Source: an uncultured bacterium
Lineage (GTDB): Bacteria; Cyanobacteriota; Vampirovibrionia; Gastranaerophilales; Gastranaerophilaceae
Direction: 5' to 3'
Assembly (NCBI GenBank): GCA_902788575.1
Contig: CADAKY010000002.1
Location: 114,039-178,038 of the forward strand
DNA: 64,000 bases
Shown one piece after another: positions 17,771-26,023 of this stretch. Within the stretch, counting starts at the first letter, position 1, and each line of letters opens with the position of its first letter. The notes beneath the pieces were generated by a model. That model had not been told where the DNA came from, searched no databases, and worked only from the letters and a program-made list of their open reading frames with translations. Position numbers and translations under genes: made by a program.

Positions 17771-18241
17771 ATGAAAATAAAAATTATCGCACTCGGGAAA
17801 ATCAAAGAAAAATTTCTTAAAGACGGCATTGATGAATTTATGAAACGTCTTACTCCGTATGCGTCTGTTGAAATAACAGAACTCTCTCCTGTAGAAATAA
17901 GAGAAGGCAGTGTAATAGATAGAGCCTTGCAGGAAGAAGGTTCTAAGATTTTGAGCTTGATAAAAGATGATTCTTTTGTAATTACACTCGAGATTGAAGG
18001 GAAACAGCTTTCTTCTGTAGAATTTTCGGAAAAAATTAAAAGCATAACAAATGAAGGAATAAATGAGCTGGTGTTTGTTATAGGCTCCTCTCACGGAATA
18101 TGCAAAGAAGTTTCAAATAGAGCAGATTTCAGAATGAGTTTTTCAAAAATGACATTTTTGCACCAGTTTGCGCGCTTGATTTTGGTTGAACAAATTTATC
18201 GTGCGTTTAAAATCATGAAAGGCGAAACTTATCATAAATAA
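17771..18241 (+). CDS. rlmH: 23S rRNA pseudouridine-1915 N3-methyltransferase
   Basis: A small SPOUT-class methyltransferase that modifies helix 69 of 23S rRNA. The 156-aa length and the C-terminal knot motifs (F-V-I-G-S-S-H-G, L-H-Q-F-A-R-L-I-L-V-E-Q-I-Y-R-A) are typical. The start lies 2 nt after the mscS stop, so it is probably coupled. Confidence 0.96.
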   Translation: MKIKIIALGKIKEKFLKDGIDEFMKRLTPYASVEITELSPVEIREGSVIDRALQEEGSKILSLIKDDSFVITLEIEGKQLSSVEFSEKIKSITNEGINELVFVIGSSHGICKEVSNRADFRMSFSKMTFLHQFARLILVEQIYRAFKIMKGETYHK

Positions 18242-18260
18242 AAATTTATTCATTGTATAA

Positions 18261-18300
18261 AAAAAACCACTCGGTGTGTGTTTCGAGTGGGTTTTGTTTT
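18261..18300 (+). terminator. intrinsic terminator after rlmH
   Basis: CCACTCG pairs with CGAGTGG across a 10-nt loop. An A run precedes and a T-rich tail follows. It ends the nifU-nifS-mscS-rlmH direction of transcription. Confidence 0.85.
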
Positions 18301-18345
18301 CTGCATCCTAATGGTCTTTTTAGTGTTTATTATCTAGGAGTTTAT

Positions 18346-18384
18346 ATGATTTTTGGGGTTATTAGTTTGCTATTTAGTTTTTAG
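18346..18384 (+). CDS. possible 12-residue hydrophobic peptide
   Basis: TAGGAG lies 5 nt upstream of an ATG that opens a 12-codon frame, M-I-F-G-V-I-S-L-L-F-S-F, ended by TAG. The ribosome site is well placed and the peptide is wholly hydrophobic. It sits in a 424-bp spacer between rlmH and fliJ that holds no other gene that I can support. It may be a leader or membrane peptide, or chance. Confidence 0.25.
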   Translation: MIFGVISLLFSF

Positions 18385-18631
18385 TGTTTCGGCTACACTT
18401 AAAGTGTGTAATTATATTATTGCACATCAGAAATTAAAGTCAAGTATTATATTTAATGTGATATAAAAACAAGATATAAAATCTCTTAAACCTAATAATA
18501 TCTTTAAAACTATGTAATTAACAAAACTTAACAAAAAACATAAAAAATTTTGAATAAGGGTATTTTATACAATTAATAAATACTTCGTTTATACGATACC
18601 GATTATGATAAAAATCATGTAAAGTATAAGA

Positions 18632-18646
18632 GGTACAAGTTGTACC
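18632..18646. promoter_or_regulatory. perfect palindrome upstream of the flagellar operon
   Basis: GGTACAAGTTGTACC is a perfect 7+1+7 palindrome, 20 bp before the fliJ start and just after a candidate -10 (TATAAG, 18625-18630). ATGAT-AAAA-ATCAT (18605-18618) lies slightly upstream. These positions fit a dimeric regulator's operator at the start of the flagellar transcript. Confidence 0.5.
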
Positions 18647-18665
18647 CTTCGGTGAGGCAGGTATA

Positions 18666-19109
18666 TTGAAAAAGTTTAGATTTCGCATGCAGGTAGTTCT
18701 GGACATGCGCGAAAAAGAGCTTGAAGAAAGACAAATGGAAATGGCTAAGGTTTTGGCAGCACTAAATCTTCAGCAGCAAAAACTTCAGGAAATATGCACC
18801 CATCAGGAAGAAATAAAAAACAGACTTGAGATGCTATGTACTTCTGAGTACCTTGATATTGAACAAATAGAATCGCACAGAGATTTTGGTATAAAACTCT
18901 CTGTTGATGCCAGAAATCAAGAAAGAATAATAGAAAATACAAAATCGATTCTGAAAGTTAAACAAAAAGAGGTCATGGAAGCACATCAAAAGGTAGAAGT
19001 TTTAAAGAAGCTCAAAGAAAAACAGGAAACAGAATATTATAAAGAGTTTCTTAAAGCTGAGACAAAAGAAATTGATGATATTACATCAGCGAGGTTCAGA
19101 TTCAGTTAA
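18666..19109 (+). CDS. fliJ: flagellar export protein FliJ
   Basis: FliJ is the coiled-coil chaperone and stalk-like part of the flagellar export ATPase. The 147-aa product is almost entirely charged coiled coil and begins K-K-F-R-F-R-M-Q-V-V-L-D, the usual FliJ start. The TTG start has GAGGCAGG upstream. Its stop codon overlaps the fliK ATG (TAATG). Confidence 0.8.
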   Translation: MKKFRFRMQVVLDMREKELEERQMEMAKVLAALNLQQQKLQEICTHQEEIKNRLEMLCTSEYLDIEQIESHRDFGIKLSVDARNQERIIENTKSILKVKQKEVMEAHQKVEVLKKLKEKQETEYYKEFLKAETKEIDDITSARFRFS

Positions 19110-20341
19110 TGGCACAGGCTTTATTGAACAATTTGAATAGTGTAATACAAGATGGCATATACGTTCAGAATGCTGTACAAGAAGGTTCTGCTGATTTTGC
19201 GGAAGTTCTTGATGTACAGGTAGAAGAAATTGCAGAAGAAGTTGTTTCTGTTGATACAGAAATCGCAGAAGCTGAGCCTGTTGATGTTGAAACTATGGCA
19301 GACGTAATTCAGGGGGCGGAACTTGCTGCTGCAATAGAGTATGTTATTGATTTAGAGTTCACGCCTGATGATGAACCTGCGGAAAACAATTCAGAAAATG
19401 AAATTTCTGTAGAAACAATCTCAGATGATTCTGAAGGAACAAATAAAACAGAAATTAGTGACGATAACGGGGATAGTGATAACGGGGAGTATAAAACCGA
19501 AGATAATAATATTTCTCAAAATAATAAAATTGCAGAGAATGTTATAGAAAATACAACTACACAAGAGGATCCAACGATGAACACTACCCTGAAAAATCCA
19601 ACTGCGGTTATAATGCCGCAAAACTCGCAATCTTTGTCCGAACAAGTGACGAATTGCACAAAAACAGACGCGGAAAATATTGTCTATTTTGATTTACAAA
19701 AAAGTAAAACGCAATCTAACGAGGCAGGTTCGAAAACTGCAAAAACGTTAATTAGTGAAGAGATGATTAAAGATTTGAATATTGAATCTGTTAATGGCTC
19801 TTCTACTCAAGCAGAAGCAGATTTGATGCAGCAGCAGACCCCTCAGGAACAAGCTGTTAAGGTTATGCTTCAAAATGAAATTAAATTTGAAGATGTTAAA
19901 TTTGACGCTGTGCAAAATCAAAAAATTGACGCAACTCCAGCCAAAATTCTGGAACAGATTACAAAACAAATGGAAGGAATGCAGAATAATTCCAAGATTA
20001 ACATCGTCTTAAATCCGGAACAACTGGGAAGAGTTTCTCTGAAAATTGTGAATACAAAAGACGGTTTGGCGGCACAATTTACGGTATCAAATCCTGATAC
20101 ACAGAATATTTTATTAAAAGGGATTTCCGGACTGAAACAAAATTTGCTGACTCACGGGATAAACGTGGACAACGTTGTTGTGAAATTAAGTGAAAACGAA
20201 TCCGGTGATGGTGAGTATAATCAGGACTGGACTGAGCAGGAAAACAATAACGGCGGAAAACATCACGGAAGAGGTTTCCGGCAAAATAAACAGCAGGACA
20301 AGAATTTTGAACAAATGATGTTTGAAATAGAAAATACATAA
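19109..20341 (+). CDS. fliK: flagellar hook-length control protein FliK
   Basis: FliK measures hook length and switches export specificity. The 410-aa protein has a long, acidic, low-complexity N-terminal ruler region rich in Glu, Asp and Asn. The C-terminal Flg_hook domain (about 290-365) has the conserved L-N-P-E-Q-L-G-R-V-S-L-K-I. One-base overlap with fliJ. Confidence 0.88.
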   Translation: MAQALLNNLNSVIQDGIYVQNAVQEGSADFAEVLDVQVEEIAEEVVSVDTEIAEAEPVDVETMADVIQGAELAAAIEYVIDLEFTPDDEPAENNSENEISVETISDDSEGTNKTEISDDNGDSDNGEYKTEDNNISQNNKIAENVIENTTTQEDPTMNTTLKNPTAVIMPQNSQSLSEQVTNCTKTDAENIVYFDLQKSKTQSNEAGSKTAKTLISEEMIKDLNIESVNGSSTQAEADLMQQQTPQEQAVKVMLQNEIKFEDVKFDAVQNQKIDATPAKILEQITKQMEGMQNNSKINIVLNPEQLGRVSLKIVNTKDGLAAQFTVSNPDTQNILLKGISGLKQNLLTHGINVDNVVVKLSENESGDGEYNQDWTEQENNNGGKHHGRGFRQNKQQDKNFEQMMFEIENT

Positions 20342-20384
20342 AGGGATATAAAGAGTTATTAGATAAGGAATTGGAGAGGAAATT

Positions 20385-20864
20385 ATGACTACAGCAGTTG
20401 CAAACCAAATAACAACAATGAAAAGTGATACAGCGTACTCAAATTTGCAAAAAGACCGCACAACGGGTATGCAAAACAACAGTAATATGTTTTTGACACT
20501 AATGCTGAAACAACTTGAAAGTCAGGATCCGACACAACCTGTTGATAACACGGAATGGTTGTCTCAGTTAGCACAATATTCATCATTAGAGCAAATGAGT
20601 CAGATGAACAGCGGACTTGAAAATTGTGCTAAGTATATTTCTGCAATGTATGATGACATGATGTTGAATTCAGAAATTAATCAAACGCTTTCTATGATTG
20701 GAAAAGACGTAACATTAAAAATCCCTAGTGAAGCAGATCCGTCAAAATTTGATACTGTATCAGGAACTGTTACTGAAGCAAGCTTTGAAAACGGAAGCGG
20801 ACAAATAAAAATTGGTGATAAATATTATTCAATAGAAAATGTTATTTCAATAAGAGAAAAATAG
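20385..20864 (+). CDS. flgD: flagellar hook assembly protein FlgD
   Basis: FlgD caps the growing hook. The 159-aa product has the FlgD core F-L-T-L-M-L-K-Q-L-E-S-Q-D-P-T-Q-P-V-D-N and Q-L-A-Q-Y-S-S-L-E-Q-M. It is shorter than enterobacterial FlgD because the C-terminal Ig-like part is reduced. GGAGAGGA precedes the ATG. Confidence 0.94.
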   Translation: MTTAVANQITTMKSDTAYSNLQKDRTTGMQNNSNMFLTLMLKQLESQDPTQPVDNTEWLSQLAQYSSLEQMSQMNSGLENCAKYISAMYDDMMLNSEINQTLSMIGKDVTLKIPSEADPSKFDTVSGTVTEASFENGSGQIKIGDKYYSIENVISIREK

Positions 20865-20900
20865 TAAATTAAATATAATACCAGACGGAGGAAATTATAA

Positions 20901-22226
20901 ATGTCACAAGCATTACACACATCGAGTACCGGTATAAATGCCGGACAATCGCAGATTAACGTTATTGCTCATAACGTTGCAAACATCAATACAACAGCGT
21001 ATAAGTCAGCAAACATGACTTTTGAAACATTGTATTCACACAATTTATCTTATGGAAGCGCAGCAACAAAAGACGGCGGTGGTACTAATCCAAAACAAAT
21101 TGGTTTGGGTGTCAAAGTTGGCGGTATAACAAGAAACTTTACAAACGGAAGTTTTGTTTCAACAGGCAGAAATCTTGACACAATGATTTCTGGAACGGGT
21201 TTTTATGTAGTACAGGATGCCGGCGGTGCGCAGTTTTTTACTCGTGACGGTATTTTCTCGGTAGATTCTGCGGGAAATCTTGTAACTCAAAATGGGCTGA
21301 AAGTTATGGGTGCTAAATCTACGTATTCAAATGCAGGTTCTTCAACACCGGTAAAAATTCCTAAAAACTTAAATGCGGAAATAAAGGGTGATCCGTCGGT
21401 AGGTACTAAAAAACTTTCAGAACTTAATAATGCGAGTATTACCGAAGGAAAAGTATCTGTTGTTGTAACAAAAATTTCAGACGGTTCAACTACAACTTCA
21501 TCTGTAACAATTCCTAACGGAGACGGAACTGTTCAGGAAATTGTAAATAACTTCAATTCAGTTGCCAATATGAGTGCAAAAGATAACGGTGATGGTACAA
21601 TTTCATACAGTGCGGATGACGGTTATACTGTATCATTTGCATCAGAAGGTACAACAAGTAATTTCTTGGCTGAGTCAGGATGGGCAAACAGTTCTACTTC
21701 CAATCAATTAAGTCAGGTTGTTTCGTTGCAAGATATGATAAATTACAACAGTAAAGACACAATTTCTTTAAGTGATACAGCAATTGATGAAAACGGTATT
21801 CTTATTGCAACATACAATAGCGGTGCTGTTTTAACTCAATATGTAGATGATGCCGGTACTATTCAATGGAAATTTACAACTCCGGAAGGTGTTGCAATTA
21901 CGGGCTCTGATGTAACAGCAGAAGGGTCTGCAATTAAAAATTCAAATTTTGCATTGGAGCTTGCAACAATGGTAAACCAAGAAGGCTTGATTTCTTTGAA
22001 TAACAACCTTTGGAAATGGGGTCCGGATGTCGGTGATATTTATTATGGTATGGCTGGAGAAATGGCATTCGGTGCTATAGAATCAGGCGGGTATGAAGAG
22101 TCTAATGTAGATATTGCGATGGAATTGTCTAATATGATTTCTGCACAAAGAATGATTCAGATGAATTCACGTGTATTCTCTGCTGCCAGTGAAGTTATGC
22201 AGACACTCTCATATCTCGGACAATAA
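20901..22226 (+). CDS. flgE: flagellar hook protein FlgE
   Basis: The 441-aa hook subunit has the N-terminal rod-hook motif (G-I-N-A-G-Q-S-Q-I-N-V-I-A-H-N-V-A-N-I-N-T) and the core G-T-G-F-Y-V-V-Q-D. The C-terminal coiled-coil ending has M-I-S-A-Q-R-M-I-Q-M-N-S-R-V-F-S. CGGAGGA precedes the ATG. Last of the four flagellar genes here. Confidence 0.95.
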   Translation: MSQALHTSSTGINAGQSQINVIAHNVANINTTAYKSANMTFETLYSHNLSYGSAATKDGGGTNPKQIGLGVKVGGITRNFTNGSFVSTGRNLDTMISGTGFYVVQDAGGAQFFTRDGIFSVDSAGNLVTQNGLKVMGAKSTYSNAGSSTPVKIPKNLNAEIKGDPSVGTKKLSELNNASITEGKVSVVVTKISDGSTTTSSVTIPNGDGTVQEIVNNFNSVANMSAKDNGDGTISYSADDGYTVSFASEGTTSNFLAESGWANSSTSNQLSQVVSLQDMINYNSKDTISLSDTAIDENGILIATYNSGAVLTQYVDDAGTIQWKFTTPEGVAITGSDVTAEGSAIKNSNFALELATMVNQEGLISLNNNLWKWGPDVGDIYYGMAGEMAFGAIESGGYEESNVDIAMELSNMISAQRMIQMNSRVFSAASEVMQTLSYLGQ

Positions 22227-22239
22227 TAATTAATTTAAT

Positions 22240-22253
22240 AAGGGCATGCCCTT
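22240..22253. terminator. 14-bp palindrome after flgE
   Basis: AAGGGCATGCCCTT is a perfect palindrome 14 bp after the flgE stop codon. It has no loop or T-tract, so it is a poor intrinsic terminator. It contains the first of nine CATG sites in this spacer. Confidence 0.35.
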
Positions 22254-22417
22254 TGTGAAAATCAGCATGTAAAATCATGTCAAGTTCTTAACAAAAGCAT
22301 GAAAAGTTTACAAAACTTAACAATTGAAACATGGTCGAAATCCATGTAAAACATGGGTTTCGGCATGATTCAATAAAAATAAAAAGTTGTTACAATTCAA
22401 TTGTTGTACAGCTCATG
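22245..22417. repeat. cluster of nine CATG tetramers
   Basis: CATG begins at 22245, 22266, 22276, 22298, 22330, 22343, 22352, 22364 and 22414. At this base composition fewer than one is expected in 173 bp. The first four gaps (21, 10, 22, 32) are near multiples of one helical turn. The cluster fills the flgE-yggS spacer and its last member lies inside the yggS promoter spacer. Confidence 0.6.
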
Positions 22418-22433
22418 GAATGTAGTATATAAT
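22404..22433 (+). promoter_or_regulatory. promoter of yggS-sepF
   Basis: TTGTAC (22404-22409), an 18-bp spacer containing one CATG, and TATAAT (22428-22433). The transcript would start near 22440, leaving a leader of about 13 nt with TTGAGGGG before the ATG at 22453. Confidence 0.65.
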
Positions 22434-22452
22434 TAAATTGAGGTTGAGGGGA

Positions 22453-23157
22453 ATGTTGATACCAACTGATCGCTGGAATAATGATATAGATATTGATAGC
22501 GGATATGTTGAAAGCAATCTTGAAAATCTCAGAGAACAAATCGCACATTATAATGTTAAAATTATCGGAGTCACAAAATACTTTGGGGTTAAAGGTATTG
22601 AGGCTGGTTATAAAGCAGGATTGAGAGAGTTTGCTGAATCAAGAGCGCAGGATGCGATTAAGAAGTTTGAACAACTTCCGGAGGAAATAAGGCAAAACTC
22701 GACATTCCATTTTATAGGTCATCTTCAAACTAATAAAGTTGATAAAGTTGTAAAATATTTTGATGTAATTCAGTCCGTGGATTCATTGAAATTGGCGCAA
22801 ACGATATCAAAGAAAGCCTGTTCGTTAAATAAAAGAGAGAACATATTATTACAGTTAAATAACGCAGGTGAATCTCAAAAGTCAGGTTATTCGAAAGATG
22901 AGCTAAAAAAAGATTTGAAAGAAATCTTAAATCTTGAAGGGGTGAATGTTATTGGTTTAATGAATATGGCACCTCTCGGGGCAAAAGATGCGGAATTGCA
23001 TGATCTGTTTTGTGATGTAAGGGAATTCAGAAATGAATTGGAACGAGAATTTGGCGCTAAGCTTCCTGAACTTTCAATGGGAATGAGTGATGACTATAAA
23101 ATTGCGGTGATGGAAGGTGCGACAATGATCAGAATCGGAAGAAAGTTGTTTACATAA
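22453..23157 (+). CDS. YggS/PROSC-family pyridoxal-phosphate homeostasis protein
   Basis: A 234-aa PLP-binding TIM-barrel protein. It has V-T-K-Y-F-G-V near the N-terminus, where Lys is the PLP lysine, and F-H-F-I-G-H-L-Q-T-N-K and S-M-G-M-S-D-D motifs. It buffers free PLP and amino/keto acid balance. ATG 22453 is used because an in-frame TTG at 22438 would lie before the likely transcript start. It is paired with sepF, as in many Cyanobacteria and Firmicutes. Confidence 0.92.
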   Translation: MLIPTDRWNNDIDIDSGYVESNLENLREQIAHYNVKIIGVTKYFGVKGIEAGYKAGLREFAESRAQDAIKKFEQLPEEIRQNSTFHFIGHLQTNKVDKVVKYFDVIQSVDSLKLAQTISKKACSLNKRENILLQLNNAGESQKSGYSKDELKKDLKEILNLEGVNVIGLMNMAPLGAKDAELHDLFCDVREFRNELEREFGAKLPELSMGMSDDYKIAVMEGATMIRIGRKLFT

Positions 23158-23175
23158 AAAATAAATGGAGGAGAA

Positions 23176-23709
23176 ATGGCACTATCAGAAGGATTAAAAG
23201 GGTTTTTTAGAATGTTCACAGACGGTTTTCAAAATAATGAAGACTACGGAGATGAACCGTTTACGGATTTGATCGACGGAGATTATTCTACAGACGGAGC
23301 TTTGGCATTGGATACAAAAGAGAGTGATTTAGATGCAATGTACGGAACAAGAGTTAGTACAAAACCCGAACGTTCTTTTGGCAGAGAGTCAAAGGTTGTT
23401 TCTCATCCGAATTCTTATAAATCAGGTGAAGTAACAGTGATTGAACCTCGTTCATTCTCAGAATCAGTACAAATTGTTAGAAAATTAATTGATAAAAAGA
23501 CAGTAATCCTTCATTTAGATTTATTGGATAAAGAACAATCTCAAAGAACAATTGACTTTATTTGTGGTGCTGCTCATGCACTTAACGGTACTGCTCAAAA
23601 AATCAGCGATATGGTTTTCATTTTTACTCCGAGTAATGTTTCTCTTTCTGTAGAGAACGGAAATGTTCAAAACAAATTCGCTGAATCTTTGTGGAATAAA
23701 CCTCTGTAA
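23176..23709 (+). CDS. sepF: cell division protein SepF
   Basis: SepF tethers and organises FtsZ at the division site. The 177-aa protein has a variable acidic linker and the C-terminal SepF domain (about 88-165) with V-I-E-P-R-S-F-S-E and H-L-D-L-L-D-K-E-Q-S-Q-R-T-I-D-F. GGAGGA precedes the ATG. A terminator follows. Confidence 0.94.
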   Translation: MALSEGLKGFFRMFTDGFQNNEDYGDEPFTDLIDGDYSTDGALALDTKESDLDAMYGTRVSTKPERSFGRESKVVSHPNSYKSGEVTVIEPRSFSESVQIVRKLIDKKTVILHLDLLDKEQSQRTIDFICGAAHALNGTAQKISDMVFIFTPSNVSLSVENGNVQNKFAESLWNKPL

Positions 23710-23765
23710 GGGTATAAAAAGTTTAAAAACATATAATATATTGATTTGTGATAGTTGGATTTTCA

Positions 23766-23790
23766 GGGTGCATTTGCACCCTTTATTTTT
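23766..23790 (+). terminator. intrinsic terminator after sepF
   Basis: GGGTGC-ATTT-GCACCC followed by TTTATTTTT. It ends the yggS-sepF transcript. Confidence 0.9.
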
Positions 23791-23823
23791 AGTATAATTA
23801 TTTAAAATTACTATCTTAGTGCC

Positions 23824-24867
23824 TTATAAAAATTCCGCGAGAAATTCTGTCATATCTTTAATTTTGTATTTGCCAAAAGAAAATAATTTTAATGCAATTT
23901 CACATCCTAAGCAAGAAGTTAATACGGTTTTTGCACCGGTGTTCATTATATTTTTTCGCTTTTCAGAAAACAATTTGTATAAAATTCCGTATTCATTGAA
24001 CTTTGAGATGCCGTTTAATCCGCAGCATTTATCGTAATCTTTCATTTGAATATATTCAAGATTTTCGGTGTTGTTTAAAATTTTTATTATGGTATCAGTA
24101 TTTGTTATGTTGCATGGTTTGTGGAATGTAACTTTTTGTGGAGTTTTCAGTTTTAAATTTATATTTTGTTCATTTAAGTATTCAAAAACATTTTTTACGG
24201 TATAATCGTTTCTGTTTTGCCATTTTTTGTATGAATTTAGTGTTTTTTCGCAGCTTGCGCAAGTTGTAACAATTTCGTTAATTCCGTATTCATCTATTTT
24301 AGAGAAGAACGAATCCATATATTTTTTGAAGTTTTCCATATCTCCGCGCACGAAGAACGGAATTCCGCAGCAGTCAAAGTTTGGTGTTATAACTTCTATA
24401 TTGCATAAATTTAAAAGTTTTGTGACGGATGTTTTTGAATAAGATCCGCAGCCTCTGAAAAGTAGTATTTTTTTTTCAAAACTTTTGCTGTCATATTTTT
24501 TTCTGAACAAAGATAAAACTTTTACTCCAAATCCAAAAATAAAATATTTTTGAATAAAAGATATAAATTTTTCTTTAAAATGTGTTTTAAAATATTCGGC
24601 TTTTGCAAGCGCAACAATATCAACAACATCTATTCCGCTGGGGCAGAATTTGCTGCAAGCACCGCATTTTAGGCATAAATCCAGATATTTATTGATTGTT
24701 TTTGACATTTTAAGATTACCGTCAATAAGTCCGCGAAGCATTATGAAATGACCGCGTGAAACTGTGCAGTCGTTGCCGGTTATTTTATATACAGGGCAAA
24801 CCGATTGACACAATCCGCATTTTGAGCAGGAATGAATTTTGTCTTTACAATCAGCTAAACTTTTCAT
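23824..24867 (-). CDS. GlcF/HdrB-like iron-sulfur oxidoreductase subunit
   Basis: The 347-aa protein has two [4Fe-4S] motifs near the N-terminus (C-S-K-C-G-L-C-Q-S-V-C-P and C-L-K-C-G-A-C-S-K-F-C-P). Two CCG-type cysteine-rich domains follow (C-C-G-I-P and C-C-G-L-N-G), the layout of glycolate oxidase GlcF and lactate-utilisation subunits. The flavoprotein partner GlcD is not nearby. No Shine-Dalgarno is seen: the ATG follows a TAAAAT -10 box by 6 nt, so the mRNA may be leaderless. Confidence 0.85.
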   Translation of the reverse strand: MKSLADCKDKIHSCSKCGLCQSVCPVYKITGNDCTVSRGHFIMLRGLIDGNLKMSKTINKYLDLCLKCGACSKFCPSGIDVVDIVALAKAEYFKTHFKEKFISFIQKYFIFGFGVKVLSLFRKKYDSKSFEKKILLFRGCGSYSKTSVTKLLNLCNIEVITPNFDCCGIPFFVRGDMENFKKYMDSFFSKIDEYGINEIVTTCASCEKTLNSYKKWQNRNDYTVKNVFEYLNEQNINLKLKTPQKVTFHKPCNITNTDTIIKILNNTENLEYIQMKDYDKCCGLNGISKFNEYGILYKLFSEKRKNIMNTGAKTVLTSCLGCEIALKLFSFGKYKIKDMTEFLAEFL

Positions 24868-24873
24868 AATAAT

Positions 24874-24879
24874 ATTTTA
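24874..24879 (-). promoter_or_regulatory. -10 box with leaderless geometry
   Basis: TAAAAT on the minus strand ends exactly 6 bp before the ATG at 24867, placing the expected transcription start on or next to the start codon. The -35 region is weak. Confidence 0.5.
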
Positions 24880-24923
24880 CAACAATAAGTTTTTTGTAGT
24901 AAAATTTAGACAAGGAGTGTAAT

Positions 24924-25907
24924 ATGCCGACATTAACAACTACATCACAAACTGAATTGGACAAGATTTCAGCAATCAGAACGATTGATTCCGAAATACA
25001 AACTTTGGAAGAATTAAAAAAGACAATTTCTCAGGAAAGTTTAACATCCGCGCTTGATATGATGCAAAAAGCATCCGGCAGAATCATAATCACCGGAATG
25101 GGCAAATCGGGTCATATAGGCAGAAAAATAGCGGCATCACTTGCTTCTACAGGAACGCCGTCATTTTTTGTGCATCCGGCAGAGGCAAGCCACGGTGATT
25201 TGGGAATGATAACAGAAGATGATGTAGTTGTTGCAATTTCAAATAGCGGAGAATCAAGAGAACTTTTGGATATTCTCACTTATTGCAAGCGTTTTGGAAT
25301 TTCTATAATTTCTATCACAAAAAATCCGAACAGTTCACTAGGCAAGGCAGGGGATATAGTATTGCTGCTGCCTAATAATGGAGAAGCTTGTCCGTTAGGG
25401 CTTGCACCAACAAGTTCAACTACTGCAACATTGGTTTTAGGCGATATTTTAACTATTGGGTTAATCGAACGTAAAGGGTTCTCAAAAGAAGACTTTAATG
25501 ACCGTCATCCGGGAGGAAAACTCGGTTCTATACTTAAACACGTGTCTGATTTGATGCATACAGGAGAAGAGATGCCGATATTGGAGGAACATTCAAATAT
25601 GCAGGCTGTTCTTTTGGAAATGACTTCAAAACGCCTGGGCTGTGTAGGGTTTATAAATCACTTGGGTGAATTAACCGGTATTCTTACGGATGGTGATTTG
25701 AGAAGATGTTTATCCGGAGATATTTTAAATTCTCTTGCAATAGATTTGATGACAAAGAATCCGAAGACAATTTCTCCTGATGCAATGACAGCGGAAGCTT
25801 TAAAACTTATGCACGATAAAAAAATTACAAACTTATTTGTGCTGAAAGATAAAAAACCGGTTGGTGTAATACACATTCACGACTTGTTGAATAATGGTGT
25901 TGCATAA
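24924..25907 (+). CDS. kdsD: arabinose-5-phosphate isomerase
   Basis: Converts ribulose-5-phosphate to arabinose-5-phosphate, the first step to KDO for lipopolysaccharide. The 327-aa protein has an N-terminal SIS domain (G-M-G-K-S-G-H-I-G-R-K, H-P-A-E-A-S-H-G-D-L-G-M) and two C-terminal CBS domains. AAGGAG precedes the ATG. Its presence points to a Gram-negative envelope. Confidence 0.93.
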   Translation: MPTLTTTSQTELDKISAIRTIDSEIQTLEELKKTISQESLTSALDMMQKASGRIIITGMGKSGHIGRKIAASLASTGTPSFFVHPAEASHGDLGMITEDDVVVAISNSGESRELLDILTYCKRFGISIISITKNPNSSLGKAGDIVLLLPNNGEACPLGLAPTSSTTATLVLGDILTIGLIERKGFSKEDFNDRHPGGKLGSILKHVSDLMHTGEEMPILEEHSNMQAVLLEMTSKRLGCVGFINHLGELTGILTDGDLRRCLSGDILNSLAIDLMTKNPKTISPDAMTAEALKLMHDKKITNLFVLKDKKPVGVIHIHDLLNNGVA

Positions 25908-25915
25908 TTTTTATG

Positions 25916-25937
25916 ATATAGACCGGATGGTCTATAT
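25916..25937 (+). terminator. 9-bp hairpin after kdsD
   Basis: ATATAGACC-GGAT-GGTCTATAT, 9 bases after the kdsD stop. The stem is perfect but there is no T-tract, so termination is uncertain. Three CATG sites follow within 25 bp (25972-25993), recalling the yggS spacer. Confidence 0.4.
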
Positions 25938-26023
25938 GAGTGTACTCAAATTTTAACCCCTTGATTGATGGCATGGGCATGACAATCATGTACACTGTTA
26001 TCAAGGGAAGAGAGAGTATACTT

